Translations under genes and position numbers: made by a program
Shown: positions 1 through 7,659 of the stretch, in pieces
Layout of the letters: the number at the start of each line of letters is the position of its first letter
How positions within the stretch are numbered: position 1 is the first letter of the stretch
Assembly: GCA_016295275.1 (NCBI GenBank)
Contig: JAEDLN010000023.1
Span: 1 to 16,732, forward strand
Direction: 5' to 3'
Source: Kiritimatiellia bacterium
GTDB lineage: Bacteria; Verrucomicrobiota; Kiritimatiellia; RFP12; UBA3636
Length of the DNA stretch: 16,732 nt
The notes under the pieces: generated by a model
The model's database searches: none
Seen by the model: the letters and a program-made list of their open reading frames with translations, nothing else
What the model was told of the DNA's origin: nothing

Positions 1-902
1 CCCAAGGATTTCGGGCAAAGAAGGCGCAATGCTTTCGGGTGAACGGAGATATGGATATCCGCACCGCAATCGATCAGTTCGCCGTCGATTTGGATGGGTT
101 GAGCGCAAGGGCGATGGATATCCAGGGTCGAAAACCGTCGGTAGAGGACATTGGGTAAAACCTTGCAGCCTTCATCGAAGAAAACGGATTCGAGGTTCAA
201 GAGCATTGAAAAGGCATCTCGATGTTCGCCGGAAACGAGTTCCAGCAGACCATCGTTGGCCTTAGCCGAAAGATCGATACGCGCACCGCCGCCCCATTCG
301 GAGAGATTGCCAACCGTGAAAAAGAGGGGTGCATTGAGGGAAAGCCGTTCCTTTCCGTCGATGGTAATCTGCAAGGGTTGCGTCCGGTAGCCGATGAACG
401 AAATGGCGGCGGCCAGCAGGTAAGAGCCGATGCCACGCATGGGAAGATGGTTGTATTGCCGGACAAGGGCGGCGTCCCATGCAACGGATGCGGAAACGAG
501 GAAGGGGCTGCCGTTGATCGAGCCGACATCCATATCGTAAAGGACTCCGTTTGCAATCTGTCTGATGCTTTTGACGGGGGACAGCGACTGGTTGAAATGC
601 CGAGCAACGCCGTTGCCGCTTCCGAGAGGAATGACCCCCATTGGAATATTGGTTCCGATCAGGCGTCTGCCGATGGAAGAAACGGTTCCATCGCCGCCGG
701 AAACGAGAATACAGTCTGCTCCGTCGGACAGGGCATGGTCGAGCATTGTCCGGCAGGCTTCCGGCGTATTTGGAAAGTACCAAGCGATATCATCGCACAA
801 CGGGCTCCAAAATTGATCGACGGCCTTTTGGATGACACGCAGGTGCGTGGTCCTGAGGCCGGATCGCCGGTTGTGGAAGATTCTGACTTTTCGATATTGC
901 AT
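1..902 (-). CDS. Diacylglycerol/lipid kinase family protein (DAGK catalytic domain, YegS/LCB5-like), 3' end cut by window edge
   Basis: The product is a lipid kinase of the DAGK-catalytic family, which uses ATP to phosphorylate a diacylglycerol- or sphingoid-type lipid at the inner face of the membrane. The frame starts at the first ATG (902) after an in-frame TAA and runs to position 1 without a stop, giving 300 residues; members are usually about 290-330 residues, so only the tail is missing. The N-terminus reads MQYRKVRIFHNRRSG, a typical first beta strand. The nucleotide-binding GGDGT is at residues 69-73, and PLGSGNGVARHF (about 92-103) is the second conserved motif. The late segment VHPKALRLLCP resembles the C-terminal beta domain of YegS-like proteins. 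No Shine-Dalgarno sequence precedes the ATG. The lipid substrate cannot be told from sequence. The family call is confident. Confidence 0.88.
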   Translation of the reverse strand, partial: MQYRKVRIFHNRRSGLRTTHLRVIQKAVDQFWSPLCDDIAWYFPNTPEACRTMLDHALSDGADCILVSGGDGTVSSIGRRLIGTNIPMGVIPLGSGNGVARHFNQSLSPVKSIRQIANGVLYDMDVGSINGSPFLVSASVAWDAALVRQYNHLPMRGIGSYLLAAAISFIGYRTQPLQITIDGKERLSLNAPLFFTVGNLSEWGGGARIDLSAKANDGLLELVSGEHRDAFSMLLNLESVFFDEGCKVLPNVLYRRFSTLDIHRPCAQPIQIDGELIDCGADIHISVHPKALRLLCPKSL

Positions 903-1048
903 GAGCGGGAGAGACCGGAAAATAAAAGGAAAACCGGAGCAAGCCTGTCGGGTTTACCGCCGGTCGATCGAATTCTCGCAAGATAGGGCGGAAGGGTTTG
1001 TTTTCGCCTTTCCAACCGAGAAAACGGCAAGGGTCTTCAAGTGGTTTA

Positions 1049-1078
1049 AGCATAGCATAAAGCGAGAATTATCCGCAA
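1049..1078 (-). promoter_or_regulatory. Candidate sigma-70-type promoter for the lipid kinase gene
   Basis: On the minus strand TTGCGG (1073-1078) and TATGCT (1049-1054) are 18 bp apart. A start near 1042 would give a leader of about 140 nt before the kinase ATG. The hexamers are only moderately close to consensus, so this is a weak prediction. Confidence 0.3.
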
Positions 1079-1102
1079 GAACGGAGCACCTTGATGGGGG
1101 AG

Positions 1103-1124
1103 GCCCGTGCATGGATGCACGGGC
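1103..1124. repeat. Perfect intergenic palindrome, copy 1
   Basis: The arms GCCCGTGCAT (1103-1112) and ATGCACGGGC (1115-1124) are perfect inverted repeats around a GG spacer. The inner 20 bp plus the following CAC recur at 7640-7662 in another intergenic region. It could be an operator, an interspersed palindromic element or an RNA hairpin; the sequence does not decide which. Confidence 0.75.
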
Positions 1125-1211
1125 ACAAGCGGTGTGGCGGCGATGGCGGGGCGGGGAGGCGTGGAGCGTGTGGGAGGCGCGGCGGGGGGCTGACGGATAG
1201 GCGGAAATGAG

Positions 1212-1242
1212 AAAACCGTCCGGGGCAGACCCGGGCGGTTTT
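1212..1242 (-). terminator. Intrinsic terminator of the AGCS symporter gene
   Basis: The 13-bp stem pairs 1212-1224 with 1230-1242, with one G-T wobble and a 5-nt loop. The outer pairs are A4/T4, so the minus transcript ends in TTTTC. It lies 40 bp past the symporter stop codon. The A/T flanks would also let it act from the plus side. Confidence 0.75.
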
Positions 1243-1281
1243 GCGGAAAACGTGAAATGCTTGGATCACGCGCGCCGATTG

Positions 1282-2952
1282 CTATTCCTTCAAGTCTCCG
1301 TTTTTCAAGCGTTGGAAATAGGAGCGTGTTTCACGGGCAACGGTTCCTGAGAGGAAGATCAAGGCGATCATGTTCGGGATAGCCATGAGACCATTGCAGA
1401 TATCGGCAATACCCCAAACGGCGGAGATGGTCATATACGGACCGATAAAGACGGCGACGATATAGAGCCAACGATAGAGCAAGACGAATTTCATATCGCC
1501 GTTTGTGAGATATTCGAGGCAGCGTTCGGAATAATAATCCCAGCCGAGAATCGTTGTGAATCCGAAGAGAACGAGCGAAATCATGACGATGAAAGCGGGG
1601 ATGACGGGCGGGAGGAAGGGAAGCCCCATTTCGAACGCTTTCGTTGTGACGGCGGAACCATCGATACCGAGATTATGGGCGCCGGTCATAATGATGGAAA
1701 GACCGGTCAAGGAGCAGACGACGATCGTATCGAGGAAGGTTCCGGTCATGGAGACGAGACCTTGACGAACGGGTTCATGCGTCTGTGCGGCGGCTGCGGC
1801 GATAGGGGCGGAACCGAGGCCGGCCTCATTGGAGAAGATACCGCGTGCGACACCCTTCTGCATCGCCATCATGATAGCGGCTCCCATTGTGGCACCTGCG
1901 ATTGGGCGGAAGCCGAAAGCGCTGGCGACGATTTCGCGAAGGGCGGCGGGAATGGCGCGGTAGTTGTAGACAATGAGCACCATGGCGACGATGAAGTAGA
2001 GCGCCACCATAAAAGGAATGAGTTTTTCGGAAACGGCCGCAATCCGTTTGAGACCGCCGATAAGGACGAGGCCGACCAGAATCGCGAGAATGACGGAACC
2101 GACGATGGTAACCCAAGAGTAGGTGTTACCGAGGATTATGACCGTGTTAGCCCGATTGGGGTCGAAGAAATTGGTAAATGCGCCGGAGATGGAGTTGACC
2201 TGGGTAAAGGTACCGATGCCAAAGAGACCGACCATGATACCGAAGACGGCGAACAGTTTCGCGAGCCAGCGGAACTTTGGTCCCATACCCCGTTCGATAT
2301 AGTAGAACGGACCGCCAAGGACGTGTCCGGTAGCCGGATCGTGATCGCGATATTTGACGGCGAGGAGGCCTTCTGCGTATTTGGTAGCCATTCCGACGAG
2401 GGCTGCGATCCACATCCAGAACATTGCGCCGGGACCGCCTGCCACGACGGCGGTAGCGACGCCGACGATATTGCCGGTGCCGACGGTTGCGGAGAGGGCG
2501 GTACAAAGGGCGGCGAAGCTGGACACTTCACCCTTTCCGCCTTCCTCGTTGCGAATCATGTAGCGAAGTGCGCGGGGGAGCTGGAGGAATTGCATACCGC
2601 CGAGGCGGATCGTGAGCAGCAAGCCGCCTGCCAGAATCAGCACGATCAGCGGGGTTCCCCAAACGAAGCTGTCGATGGCATCGACGCAAGCGGTGAAACG
2701 GTCGAGCCACGTCTGTTCGGTTTTCGTTTCTTCCGCTTGGACGGAAGGCGTTTCGACGGCGGCTTCGGGAGCGGTTTCGGGGACGCCGGCAGCGCTATCG
2801 AGATCGACAGGGGCGGGGCTGTCGACGACTTGGGTGACGGCGCCAAGCGACTCGACGACGGGCTCGTTGCTTGTGGTTTCGGGGGTTTGCGCGATTGCAA
2901 ACATGCTCATACAGAGCCAAATTGCGGCAAAACGAATAGGCGAACGGAACAT
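1282..2952 (-). CDS. Sodium:alanine/glycine symporter, AGCS family, with signal-peptide-like N-terminal extension
   Basis: The product belongs to the alanine or glycine:cation symporter (AGCS) family, inner-membrane proteins that import small amino acids with Na+ or H+. The family signature FAALCTALSATVGTGNIVG is at residues 146-164, followed by GGPGAMFWMWIAALVGMATKYAE; later SNEAGLGSAP is another conserved block. About ten hydrophobic segments follow residue 98. Residues 1-21 look like a signal peptide (hydrophobic core, AIA-Q end), and about 22-80 are an acidic Pro/Ala/Glu linker that core family members lack. I chose ATG 2952 (556 aa). The longer frame opening at 3156 would start inside the riboswitch and read through its terminator. 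No Shine-Dalgarno is visible. The tandem glycine riboswitch upstream supports glycine or alanine as substrate. Confidence 0.93.
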   Translation of the reverse strand: MFRSPIRFAAIWLCMSMFAIAQTPETTSNEPVVESLGAVTQVVDSPAPVDLDSAAGVPETAPEAAVETPSVQAEETKTEQTWLDRFTACVDAIDSFVWGTPLIVLILAGGLLLTIRLGGMQFLQLPRALRYMIRNEEGGKGEVSSFAALCTALSATVGTGNIVGVATAVVAGGPGAMFWMWIAALVGMATKYAEGLLAVKYRDHDPATGHVLGGPFYYIERGMGPKFRWLAKLFAVFGIMVGLFGIGTFTQVNSISGAFTNFFDPNRANTVIILGNTYSWVTIVGSVILAILVGLVLIGGLKRIAAVSEKLIPFMVALYFIVAMVLIVYNYRAIPAALREIVASAFGFRPIAGATMGAAIMMAMQKGVARGIFSNEAGLGSAPIAAAAAQTHEPVRQGLVSMTGTFLDTIVVCSLTGLSIIMTGAHNLGIDGSAVTTKAFEMGLPFLPPVIPAFIVMISLVLFGFTTILGWDYYSERCLEYLTNGDMKFVLLYRWLYIVAVFIGPYMTISAVWGIADICNGLMAIPNMIALIFLSGTVARETRSYFQRLKNGDLKE

Positions 2953-3010
2953 GGTATAGAGATTGAGGGGTGAACGAAAGAAACGATATTGCAAAAGAGA
3001 AAAACAAAGA

Positions 3011-3038
3011 AGCCAATGCGTCATGGGACGCATCGGCT
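3011..3038 (-). terminator. Terminator hairpin of the riboswitch expression platform
   Basis: On the minus transcript AGCCGATGCGTC (3038-3027) pairs with GACGCATTGGCT (3022-3011): 12 bp with one G-U pair and the 4-nt loop CCAT. A U-rich run (complement of about 2991-3010) follows. It sits between aptamer 2 and the symporter ATG, as expected for transcriptional control. A second copy of TTGGCT (complement of 3083-3088) could compete for the 5' arm as a short antiterminator, which is an inference. Confidence 0.8.
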
Positions 3039-3099
3039 CCGGGGAAAATGCATGGCGGAAAGCGATCGGCAGACCGTGAATCAGCCAAGTGCAATTCAA

Positions 3100-3288
3100 C
3101 TCCGTCCTTTTGCCTGAGAGATTGGAGTATGGAAGATACCCTTGCCCCTTCGGCATCCAGTGTTGGACTTCTCCGGAGAGCCTATGTGATCGGCAGTTGC
3201 GGCCAATTCCCGTAAGAAAAAGCCCCTGAGAGTGTTACTCCTTCGGTATTCTTTCGAATGTTTCCTGCCGACAAACGGCTTGTTCCCT
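3100..3288 (-). promoter_or_regulatory. Tandem glycine riboswitch (two aptamers) upstream of AGCS symporter
   Basis: The minus strand carries two glycine-aptamer cores. Aptamer 1 has CCGAAGG at 3246-3240 followed by CTCTCAGG at 3232-3225, after a GAAA-capped hairpin. Aptamer 2 has CCGAAGG at 3153-3147, CTCTCAGG at 3120-3113 and the classic ending GCAAAAGGACGGAG down to 3100. Order and spacing match known tandem glycine riboswitches, which often lie upstream of gcv operons and Na+/alanine symporter genes. The RNA would sense glycine cotranscriptionally and set formation of the 3011-3038 terminator. Whether glycine turns the gene on or off is not read from the sequence; most of this class are on-switches. 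Confidence 0.93.
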
Positions 3289-3291
3289 GCG

Positions 3292-3320
3292 ATTCTAGTA
3301 AAAAATCCCGTGTTTCGCAA
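3292..3320 (-). promoter_or_regulatory. Promoter for riboswitch-symporter transcript
   Basis: TTGCGA (3315-3320) and TAGAAT (3292-3297) on the minus strand are exactly 17 bp apart. The predicted start near 3285 coincides with the 5' edge of aptamer 1, which supports the assignment. Confidence 0.6.
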
Positions 3321-3377
3321 CTGTCGGGCGAAATTTAGGTTTCTTGATTTTGCAAACTATGTTACAGTGGTTTCGAT

Positions 3378-4796
3378 ATGCAGCACAATTCAACAAAATC
3401 ATCTGACGTCGCGCCGGTTCGCGAGAGTTTTTCGTCTCGCATCGGTTTTCTGTTTCTTTCGGCGGGTTGCGCCATCGGGCTTGGCAATGTGTGGCGCTTT
3501 CCTTTCATCACGGGGCTCTATGGCGGCGCGTGGTTTGTTTTGATCTACCTGTTTTTCCTGTTTCTCTTCGGGGTTCCGATGGTATTGGCCGAGTTGGCTT
3601 GCGGGAGAGCCAGCCAGCGATCGATTGCCCAGTCGTTCGACGTTTTGGAGAAACCGGGAACGAAGTGGCATCATCTGAAATGGTTCGGCATTGCGGGGAA
3701 TTATTTGCTGATGATGTTTTACGTTCCCGTGACCGGGTGGATGCTGTATTACACCTACAAAGCGATGAGGGGCGATCTGATGCGGATCGGCGGGGAAGGC
3801 GTCACCGAGCCGTATCGTCTGTTTTACGAGGACATGTTGGGATCGGTCGATACGCAAGTCGTGTTTACGGCCATTGTGATCATCGGGTGTTTTTCGGTTT
3901 GTGCGGTCGGGCTGGTCAAAGGCGTCGAATTCATCACCAAGTACATGATGGGGGCTCTTTTTCTGCTGTTGCTTGTTTTGGCGGGTCACTCGATGATGCT
4001 GGAAGGCGGCAAGGAAGGCTTGGAATTCTATTTGCTGCCGAATTGGCGGCGGTTGCAGGAAGCCGGAATCGGCAATGCCGTTTATGCGGCGATGGGGCAG
4101 GCGTTTTTCACCTTAAGCATCGGGATCGGATCGCTTGCCATTTTCGGCAGTCATCTCGACCGTTCGCGCACGCTTTTGAGCGATGCATTGCACATAACGC
4201 TGCTGGACATACTGGTCGCATTGCTGGCCGGGCTGATCATTTTTCCGGCGTGTTTTGCATTCGATATCGAGGCAGGCGCAGGTCCCGGGCTGATTTTTCT
4301 TTCGTTGCCCAATGTTTTCCAGTCGATGTCGAACGGACGGTTTTGGGGATCGCTTTTCTTTTTGTTTCTCTCGTTTGCTTCGCTTTCGACGGTGCTTGCC
4401 GTTTTCGAGAACATTCTTTCGTTTGCGATGGATTTGTTCGGATGGTCGCGCCGCAAGTCGGTGTTGGTCAATCTGGTTTTATTGCTCATTCTCACATTGC
4501 CGTGCATTTTAGGATTTAGCGTTTGGAAAGGCTTTCAGCCGTTTGGCGAAGGTTCCAACGTGCTCGATCTGGAGGATTTTCTGGTCAGCAACACCTTTTT
4601 GCCGCTTGGCTCGTTCTTCTATTTGACGTTTTGCACATCTCGCTACGGGTGGGGCTTCCGGAATTTTCTGGCGGAGGTCAACGCGGGAACGGGGCGGAAG
4701 GTGCCGGCCTTTATCCGGCAGTACATGACATTTGTGTTGCCGATTGTTCTTTTGATCATTCTCATTGGCGGCTGGCGTGCCAGATTTTTCGGCTAA
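3378..4796 (+). CDS. Sodium-dependent transporter, neurotransmitter:sodium symporter (NSS/SNF) family
   Basis: This is a LeuT-fold inner-membrane transporter that couples Na+ entry to uptake of an amino acid or related amine. The 472-residue length is usual for bacterial members. TM1 has SAGCAIGLGNVWRFPF (residues 28-43): the sodium-site Asn37 and extracellular-gate Arg40 match LeuT Asn27 and Arg30, while Cys31 replaces LeuT Asn21. TM6 has GQAFFTLSIGIGS (240-252), with Thr244 at the LeuT Thr254 position and Ile250 where LeuT has Phe259. Ser337-Thr338 in TM8 match the Na2-site pair. I count 11-12 membrane segments. The start at 3378 sits just before the conserved TM1; no Shine-Dalgarno is seen. 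The gene diverges from the riboswitch-controlled symporter. Substrate is unknown. Confidence 0.93.
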   Translation: MQHNSTKSSDVAPVRESFSSRIGFLFLSAGCAIGLGNVWRFPFITGLYGGAWFVLIYLFFLFLFGVPMVLAELACGRASQRSIAQSFDVLEKPGTKWHHLKWFGIAGNYLLMMFYVPVTGWMLYYTYKAMRGDLMRIGGEGVTEPYRLFYEDMLGSVDTQVVFTAIVIIGCFSVCAVGLVKGVEFITKYMMGALFLLLLVLAGHSMMLEGGKEGLEFYLLPNWRRLQEAGIGNAVYAAMGQAFFTLSIGIGSLAIFGSHLDRSRTLLSDALHITLLDILVALLAGLIIFPACFAFDIEAGAGPGLIFLSLPNVFQSMSNGRFWGSLFFLFLSFASLSTVLAVFENILSFAMDLFGWSRRKSVLVNLVLLLILTLPCILGFSVWKGFQPFGEGSNVLDLEDFLVSNTFLPLGSFFYLTFCTSRYGWGFRNFLAEVNAGTGRKVPAFIRQYMTFVLPIVLLIILIGGWRARFFG

Positions 4797-4883
4797 GGCA
4801 AGGATTTCGGCTGCCGGCGCTTTCGGTTTGGCGGCCGGAGCGCGACAATGCCATTCTTGCTTTGGAGCAAACTTGCAAAACGA

Positions 4884-4921
4884 GCGCGCCCTGACTCCCG
4901 GAACGGGAAGACGGGGCGCGC
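4884..4921 (-). terminator. GC-rich hairpin, probable terminator for the FAD oxidoreductase gene
   Basis: GCGCGCCC (4884-4891) pairs with GGGCGCGC (4914-4921), enclosing a second hairpin TCCCG-GAA-CGGGA (4896-4908). On the minus strand it is followed by TCGTTTTGC, a modest U-run. It lies between two converging genes and may slow both polymerases. Confidence 0.55.
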
Positions 4922-4949
4922 GTGCGTGTAGGAAAATGGGTGTGGCGGG

Positions 4950-6200
4950 TTATTTTCGAGCCCCGGCGGTAACCAGTTCCGGCTCGAGAAGATTGCCTCG
5001 TTTGCGGCATTCTTCGGCGATTTCCCGAGCAGGGACATTGGCGGCGGGGATACCCGATTTGACGGAAAGGGCGGCTGCAACGCCAACGGCCTCGCCGGTC
5101 ACTGCGCAAACCGGGATGACGCGCAAGGCGTCCCACGCCGTCGTATCGACCGAGATGCATCGTCCGCACACCAAGAGGTTGTTGTTGGCAACGCCGTGAA
5201 GTGCGCGATAAGGGACGCTCCAGACAGGACCGGCGCGGCGCCAATCATTGGCGAGACAGACGGCGTCATCGAACCAGCGGTGGTTGTCTGCTTCGCCAAT
5301 GGAGAATGCACCGACCAATCGCCTTGTCATGCGGAAGCACGGAAAAGTCGTGATATGCATGGGTTGAAGATCCGCATCGGGATTTTCGGCGCGGATTTTT
5401 TCCAAATCGTTTCGCAGCAGTTGGCGGGATGCAAGGATTTGCGCGGTTACCTCCCGGCCGTCATCACCGCGGAAGAAGGGAGGTTCGGCACCATCGCGCG
5501 AACAGTTTTCCGTAAAGCGGTTGGACAGGCAATGGATTCGCAGGCGGCTTCCGTTTTCGAGCGTATAGTACCATCCGCTGGCGACATTGGAATCAAGCGA
5601 TTCGGTTTTTTCGCCAGCCTGGAAGCAGACGTCTGCATCGCCCGAGGCATCGACAACGGATTTGCAGGCGACGGCAAAGCGACCGCTTTTGTTTTCGAGG
5701 ATGACATGAGAAATGCCGCCATTGTCGCGAGCGACTGAGCAGAAGCGCGTATCGTACAGGATGGAGACGCCGTTTTCGAGAAGCAGCCGTTCGTAGTCCA
5801 GAATCATGGCGTCCGGATTGAAGCCGACTTGGAAACGGTGTTTGGAGCGTTCTTCGCGGGTCGCATCGGCGCGTTGCCATGCTTCCGGAATTCCCGTAAA
5901 GAGAGCTTCCGGAATTTCCTTTTTGAGCGATTGGACGGAAACGCGCAGCAATTCTTCGGCAATACCGCCAAGGACCTGGGTTCCGCATCCGTCGCAAATC
6001 GGAAGATAGATGGTGACATTTCCGATGGTTGCAAGACCGCCGAAAGCGCAGAAGCGTTCGACAAGAAGGGTTGAAACACCGGAACGGGCTGCGGCGAGAG
6101 CGGCTGCGACGCCCGCAATTCCGCCGCCAACGACGACAACGTCGAAAGCATCGGTTACGGGTAGGGATCTAGCCGGTTCCAGAAGAGAAGTCTGATTCAT
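4950..6200 (-). CDS. FAD-dependent oxidoreductase (FAD_oxidored, PF12831-like)
   Basis: The product is a soluble flavoprotein of the glutathione-reductase-fold FAD_oxidored group. The N-terminus has the Rossmann dinucleotide motif VVVVGGGIAGVAAALAAA (GGGIAG at residues 25-30), with Glu48 closing the ADP-ribose site. VVDASGDADVC (182-192) is the conserved second FAD motif. The C-terminal block NNNLLVCGRCISVDTTAWDALR to TGEAVGVAAALS (340-379) completes the FAD pocket. The LPICDGCGTQVLGG segment (66-79), with Cys69 and Cys72, is typical of this subgroup. Its 416 residues show no signal peptide or membrane segment. Substrate is unknown; relatives are often annotated only as FAD-dependent oxidoreductases. 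It is monocistronic, with its own promoter just upstream. ATG 6200 has no Shine-Dalgarno. Confidence 0.88.
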   Translation of the reverse strand: MNQTSLLEPARSLPVTDAFDVVVVGGGIAGVAAALAAARSGVSTLLVERFCAFGGLATIGNVTIYLPICDGCGTQVLGGIAEELLRVSVQSLKKEIPEALFTGIPEAWQRADATREERSKHRFQVGFNPDAMILDYERLLLENGVSILYDTRFCSVARDNGGISHVILENKSGRFAVACKSVVDASGDADVCFQAGEKTESLDSNVASGWYYTLENGSRLRIHCLSNRFTENCSRDGAEPPFFRGDDGREVTAQILASRQLLRNDLEKIRAENPDADLQPMHITTFPCFRMTRRLVGAFSIGEADNHRWFDDAVCLANDWRRAGPVWSVPYRALHGVANNNLLVCGRCISVDTTAWDALRVIPVCAVTGEAVGVAAALSVKSGIPAANVPAREIAEECRKRGNLLEPELVTAGARK

Positions 6201-6236
6201 ATTTGAAAAGCTCGATAGCGATCGTTGTTTCCCTTC

Positions 6237-6264
6237 AGTATAACGCGAAAAACGGATTTTTCAA
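6237..6264 (-). promoter_or_regulatory. Sigma-70-type promoter for the FAD oxidoreductase gene
   Basis: TTGAAA (6259-6264) and TATACT (6237-6242) on the minus strand are separated by 16 bp. Both hexamers are near consensus and would give a leader of about 30 nt before ATG 6200. Confidence 0.62.
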
Positions 6265-6467
6265 AGGCGTTTTCACCGATTGCGTTTTTTTGGGGGGACG
6301 GCAATCGAAAAGAAGTCACGGAAGGATGGTTCTCGGCCGGAAATCCGGGAAAAAAGGCGGAAAGCGAATGTAGCGCGAATGGAGCGATTGCGTTCCTGCG
6401 TCGGAATGGACGGCATGGGCGAGTGCTCCTATGGTTCCGCGGCAGGTGCGGCATGGCGATCCGCGCG

Positions 6468-7547
6468 TCAAGTTCCGGACGATTTGCGATCCTTCAGCAC
6501 GGGAATCAGGCGCGCATGCATCTCGCGAAGAAGCGTGTCGGTGGTTGCCCAATCGATGCAGGCGTCTGTGACGGAGAGACCGGGCTTGAGTTCGCGCAAG
6601 TCCTTCGGGATCTTTTGATTTCCCCAATCGAGAAAGCTTTCCAGCATGATTCCCCGGATAGAGGTATTGCCGTGTTCGATTTGTTCCAGAATATTTTGAA
6701 GAACGACGCCCTGTTCCTCCGGTTTTTTGTGGGAGTTGGCGTGGGAGCAATCGATGACGATATTTTGCGGAAGATGGGCGGCCTTGAGTCGGCGTTCGCA
6801 TTCGGCGACGTGTTCGGCGTCGAAATTGGGATCGCGGCCGCCGCGAAGGACGACATGTGCGTAGGGGTTTCCCGCCGTTGCGAAGATGGCGGGAAGGCCG
6901 TCATCCGTGACACCCAGGAAATGGTGCTGACCGAGTGCGGAGGCGATACCGTTGACGCAGGCGTCGAACGAGCCGTCGGTTCCGTTTTTGAAGCCGACGG
7001 GGGTTGAGAGGCCCGAAGCGATTTCGCGATGTGTCTGAGCCTCGGCGGTACGGGCGCCGATTGCGGTCCAGGAGATGAGATCGCCGATGTATTGGGGTGT
7101 CAGCGTATCGAGGATTTCGGTTGCTGCGGGAAGTCCCAGTTCCGCGATGGTAATCAGGAAGCGTCGTGCAAGGCGAAGCCCGTCTTCGATCCGGAAGGTA
7201 TCATTGAGGTATGGATCGTTGATGAGCCCCTTCCAGCCGAGGACGGTCCGGGGCTTTTCGAAATAGACGCGCATGACCACGTAGACGGTATCCCGGATTT
7301 CATCGGCCAATGCGCGAAGGCGTTTTGCGTATTCGGTTGCGGCGTCCAGGTTATGGATGGAGCAAGGACCGACGATCGCCAGGATTCGTGGATCGTCGCC
7401 GTCGAGAATCCGTTGGATGGTTTGACGACCTTCCTGAACCTGAGCGGTGGCGACGGGGGAACTCGGAATTTGCTCGCGAAGGGAAGCCGGTGTCGCGAGC
7501 GGGATGATCGAGTTGATATTGACGTTGTCGAGAAGCGGATTTGCCAT
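6468..7547 (-). CDS. aroG: 3-deoxy-7-phosphoheptulonate synthase (DAHP synthase, type I alpha, AroG/F/H-like)
   Basis: This enzyme condenses phosphoenolpyruvate with erythrose 4-phosphate to DAHP, the first step of the shikimate route to aromatic amino acids, in the cytoplasm. Residues align with E. coli AroG nearly one to one: metal ligands Cys62 (GPCSI), His269 (DCSHANS), Glu303 (MLESF) and Asp328 (SVTDAC); substrate residues Arg93, Lys98, Arg166 (GARTAEAQ), Lys187 (FKNGTDG) and Arg235. Length is 359 aa against 350 for AroG. I chose ATG 7547 because GGGAG (7557-7561) lies 9 nt upstream; the frame stays open a further 11 codons upstream without such support. The N-terminal region that carries feedback control in this class is present. 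Which aromatic amino acid inhibits it, and so whether aroF, aroG or aroH is the best symbol, is not resolved. Confidence 0.95.
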   Translation of the reverse strand: MANPLLDNVNINSIIPLATPASLREQIPSSPVATAQVQEGRQTIQRILDGDDPRILAIVGPCSIHNLDAATEYAKRLRALADEIRDTVYVVMRVYFEKPRTVLGWKGLINDPYLNDTFRIEDGLRLARRFLITIAELGLPAATEILDTLTPQYIGDLISWTAIGARTAEAQTHREIASGLSTPVGFKNGTDGSFDACVNGIASALGQHHFLGVTDDGLPAIFATAGNPYAHVVLRGGRDPNFDAEHVAECERRLKAAHLPQNIVIDCSHANSHKKPEEQGVVLQNILEQIEHGNTSIRGIMLESFLDWGNQKIPKDLRELKPGLSVTDACIDWATTDTLLREMHARLIPVLKDRKSSGT

Positions 7548-7556
7548 AGAAAAATA

Positions 7557-7561
7557 CTCCC
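7557..7561 (-). promoter_or_regulatory. Ribosome binding site deciding the DAHP synthase start
   Basis: GGGAG on the minus strand lies 9 nt before ATG 7547. It favours this start over the frame's upstream start at 7580, and it is one of only two clear Shine-Dalgarno sequences in the window. Confidence 0.7.
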
Positions 7562-7639
7562 AAAAGTTGCGCCGCATCATAACAATTTTCGGTTTGGAGG
7601 GAAAGGTTTTTCTCTGGCTTGGTGTGGCGTGCCGGGTAT

Positions 7640-7659
7640 CCCGTGCATGGATGCACGGG
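7640..7659. repeat. Perfect intergenic palindrome, copy 2
   Basis: The arms CCCGTGCAT (7640-7648) and ATGCACGGG (7651-7659) flank GG. Together with the following CAC (7660-7662) this is identical to the element at 1104-1126. Surrounding bases differ, so the conserved unit is the palindrome itself. Confidence 0.75.

Larger units (their letters stand above)
903..1281. other. Intergenic region between lipid kinase and AGCS symporter genes
   Basis: I see no credible gene in these 379 bases. They hold the candidate kinase promoter, a perfect 22-bp palindrome (1103-1124), a G-rich plus-strand stretch (about 1129-1195) and the symporter terminator (1212-1242). Confidence 0.7.

Noticed and set aside
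222..986. Plus-strand open frame of 254 codons at the left edge
   Set aside because: It overlaps the lipid kinase, which has GGDGT and GSGN motifs on the minus strand and simply runs off the window.
1675..2973. Plus-strand open frame of 432 codons opposite the AGCS symporter
   Set aside because: Its composition (very rich in Gly, Asp, Glu and His) is that of an antisense shadow, and the symporter signature is unambiguous on the other strand.
2953..3156. N-terminal extension of the symporter to an ATG at 3156
   Set aside because: This stretch is riboswitch aptamer 2 and the terminator hairpin, so translation from it would conflict with the RNA structure.
6277..6307. Inverted repeat CGATTGC...GCAATCG near the FAD gene promoter
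   Set aside because: Seven-base arms with a long loop and no U-run in the right place; chance is likely in this region.
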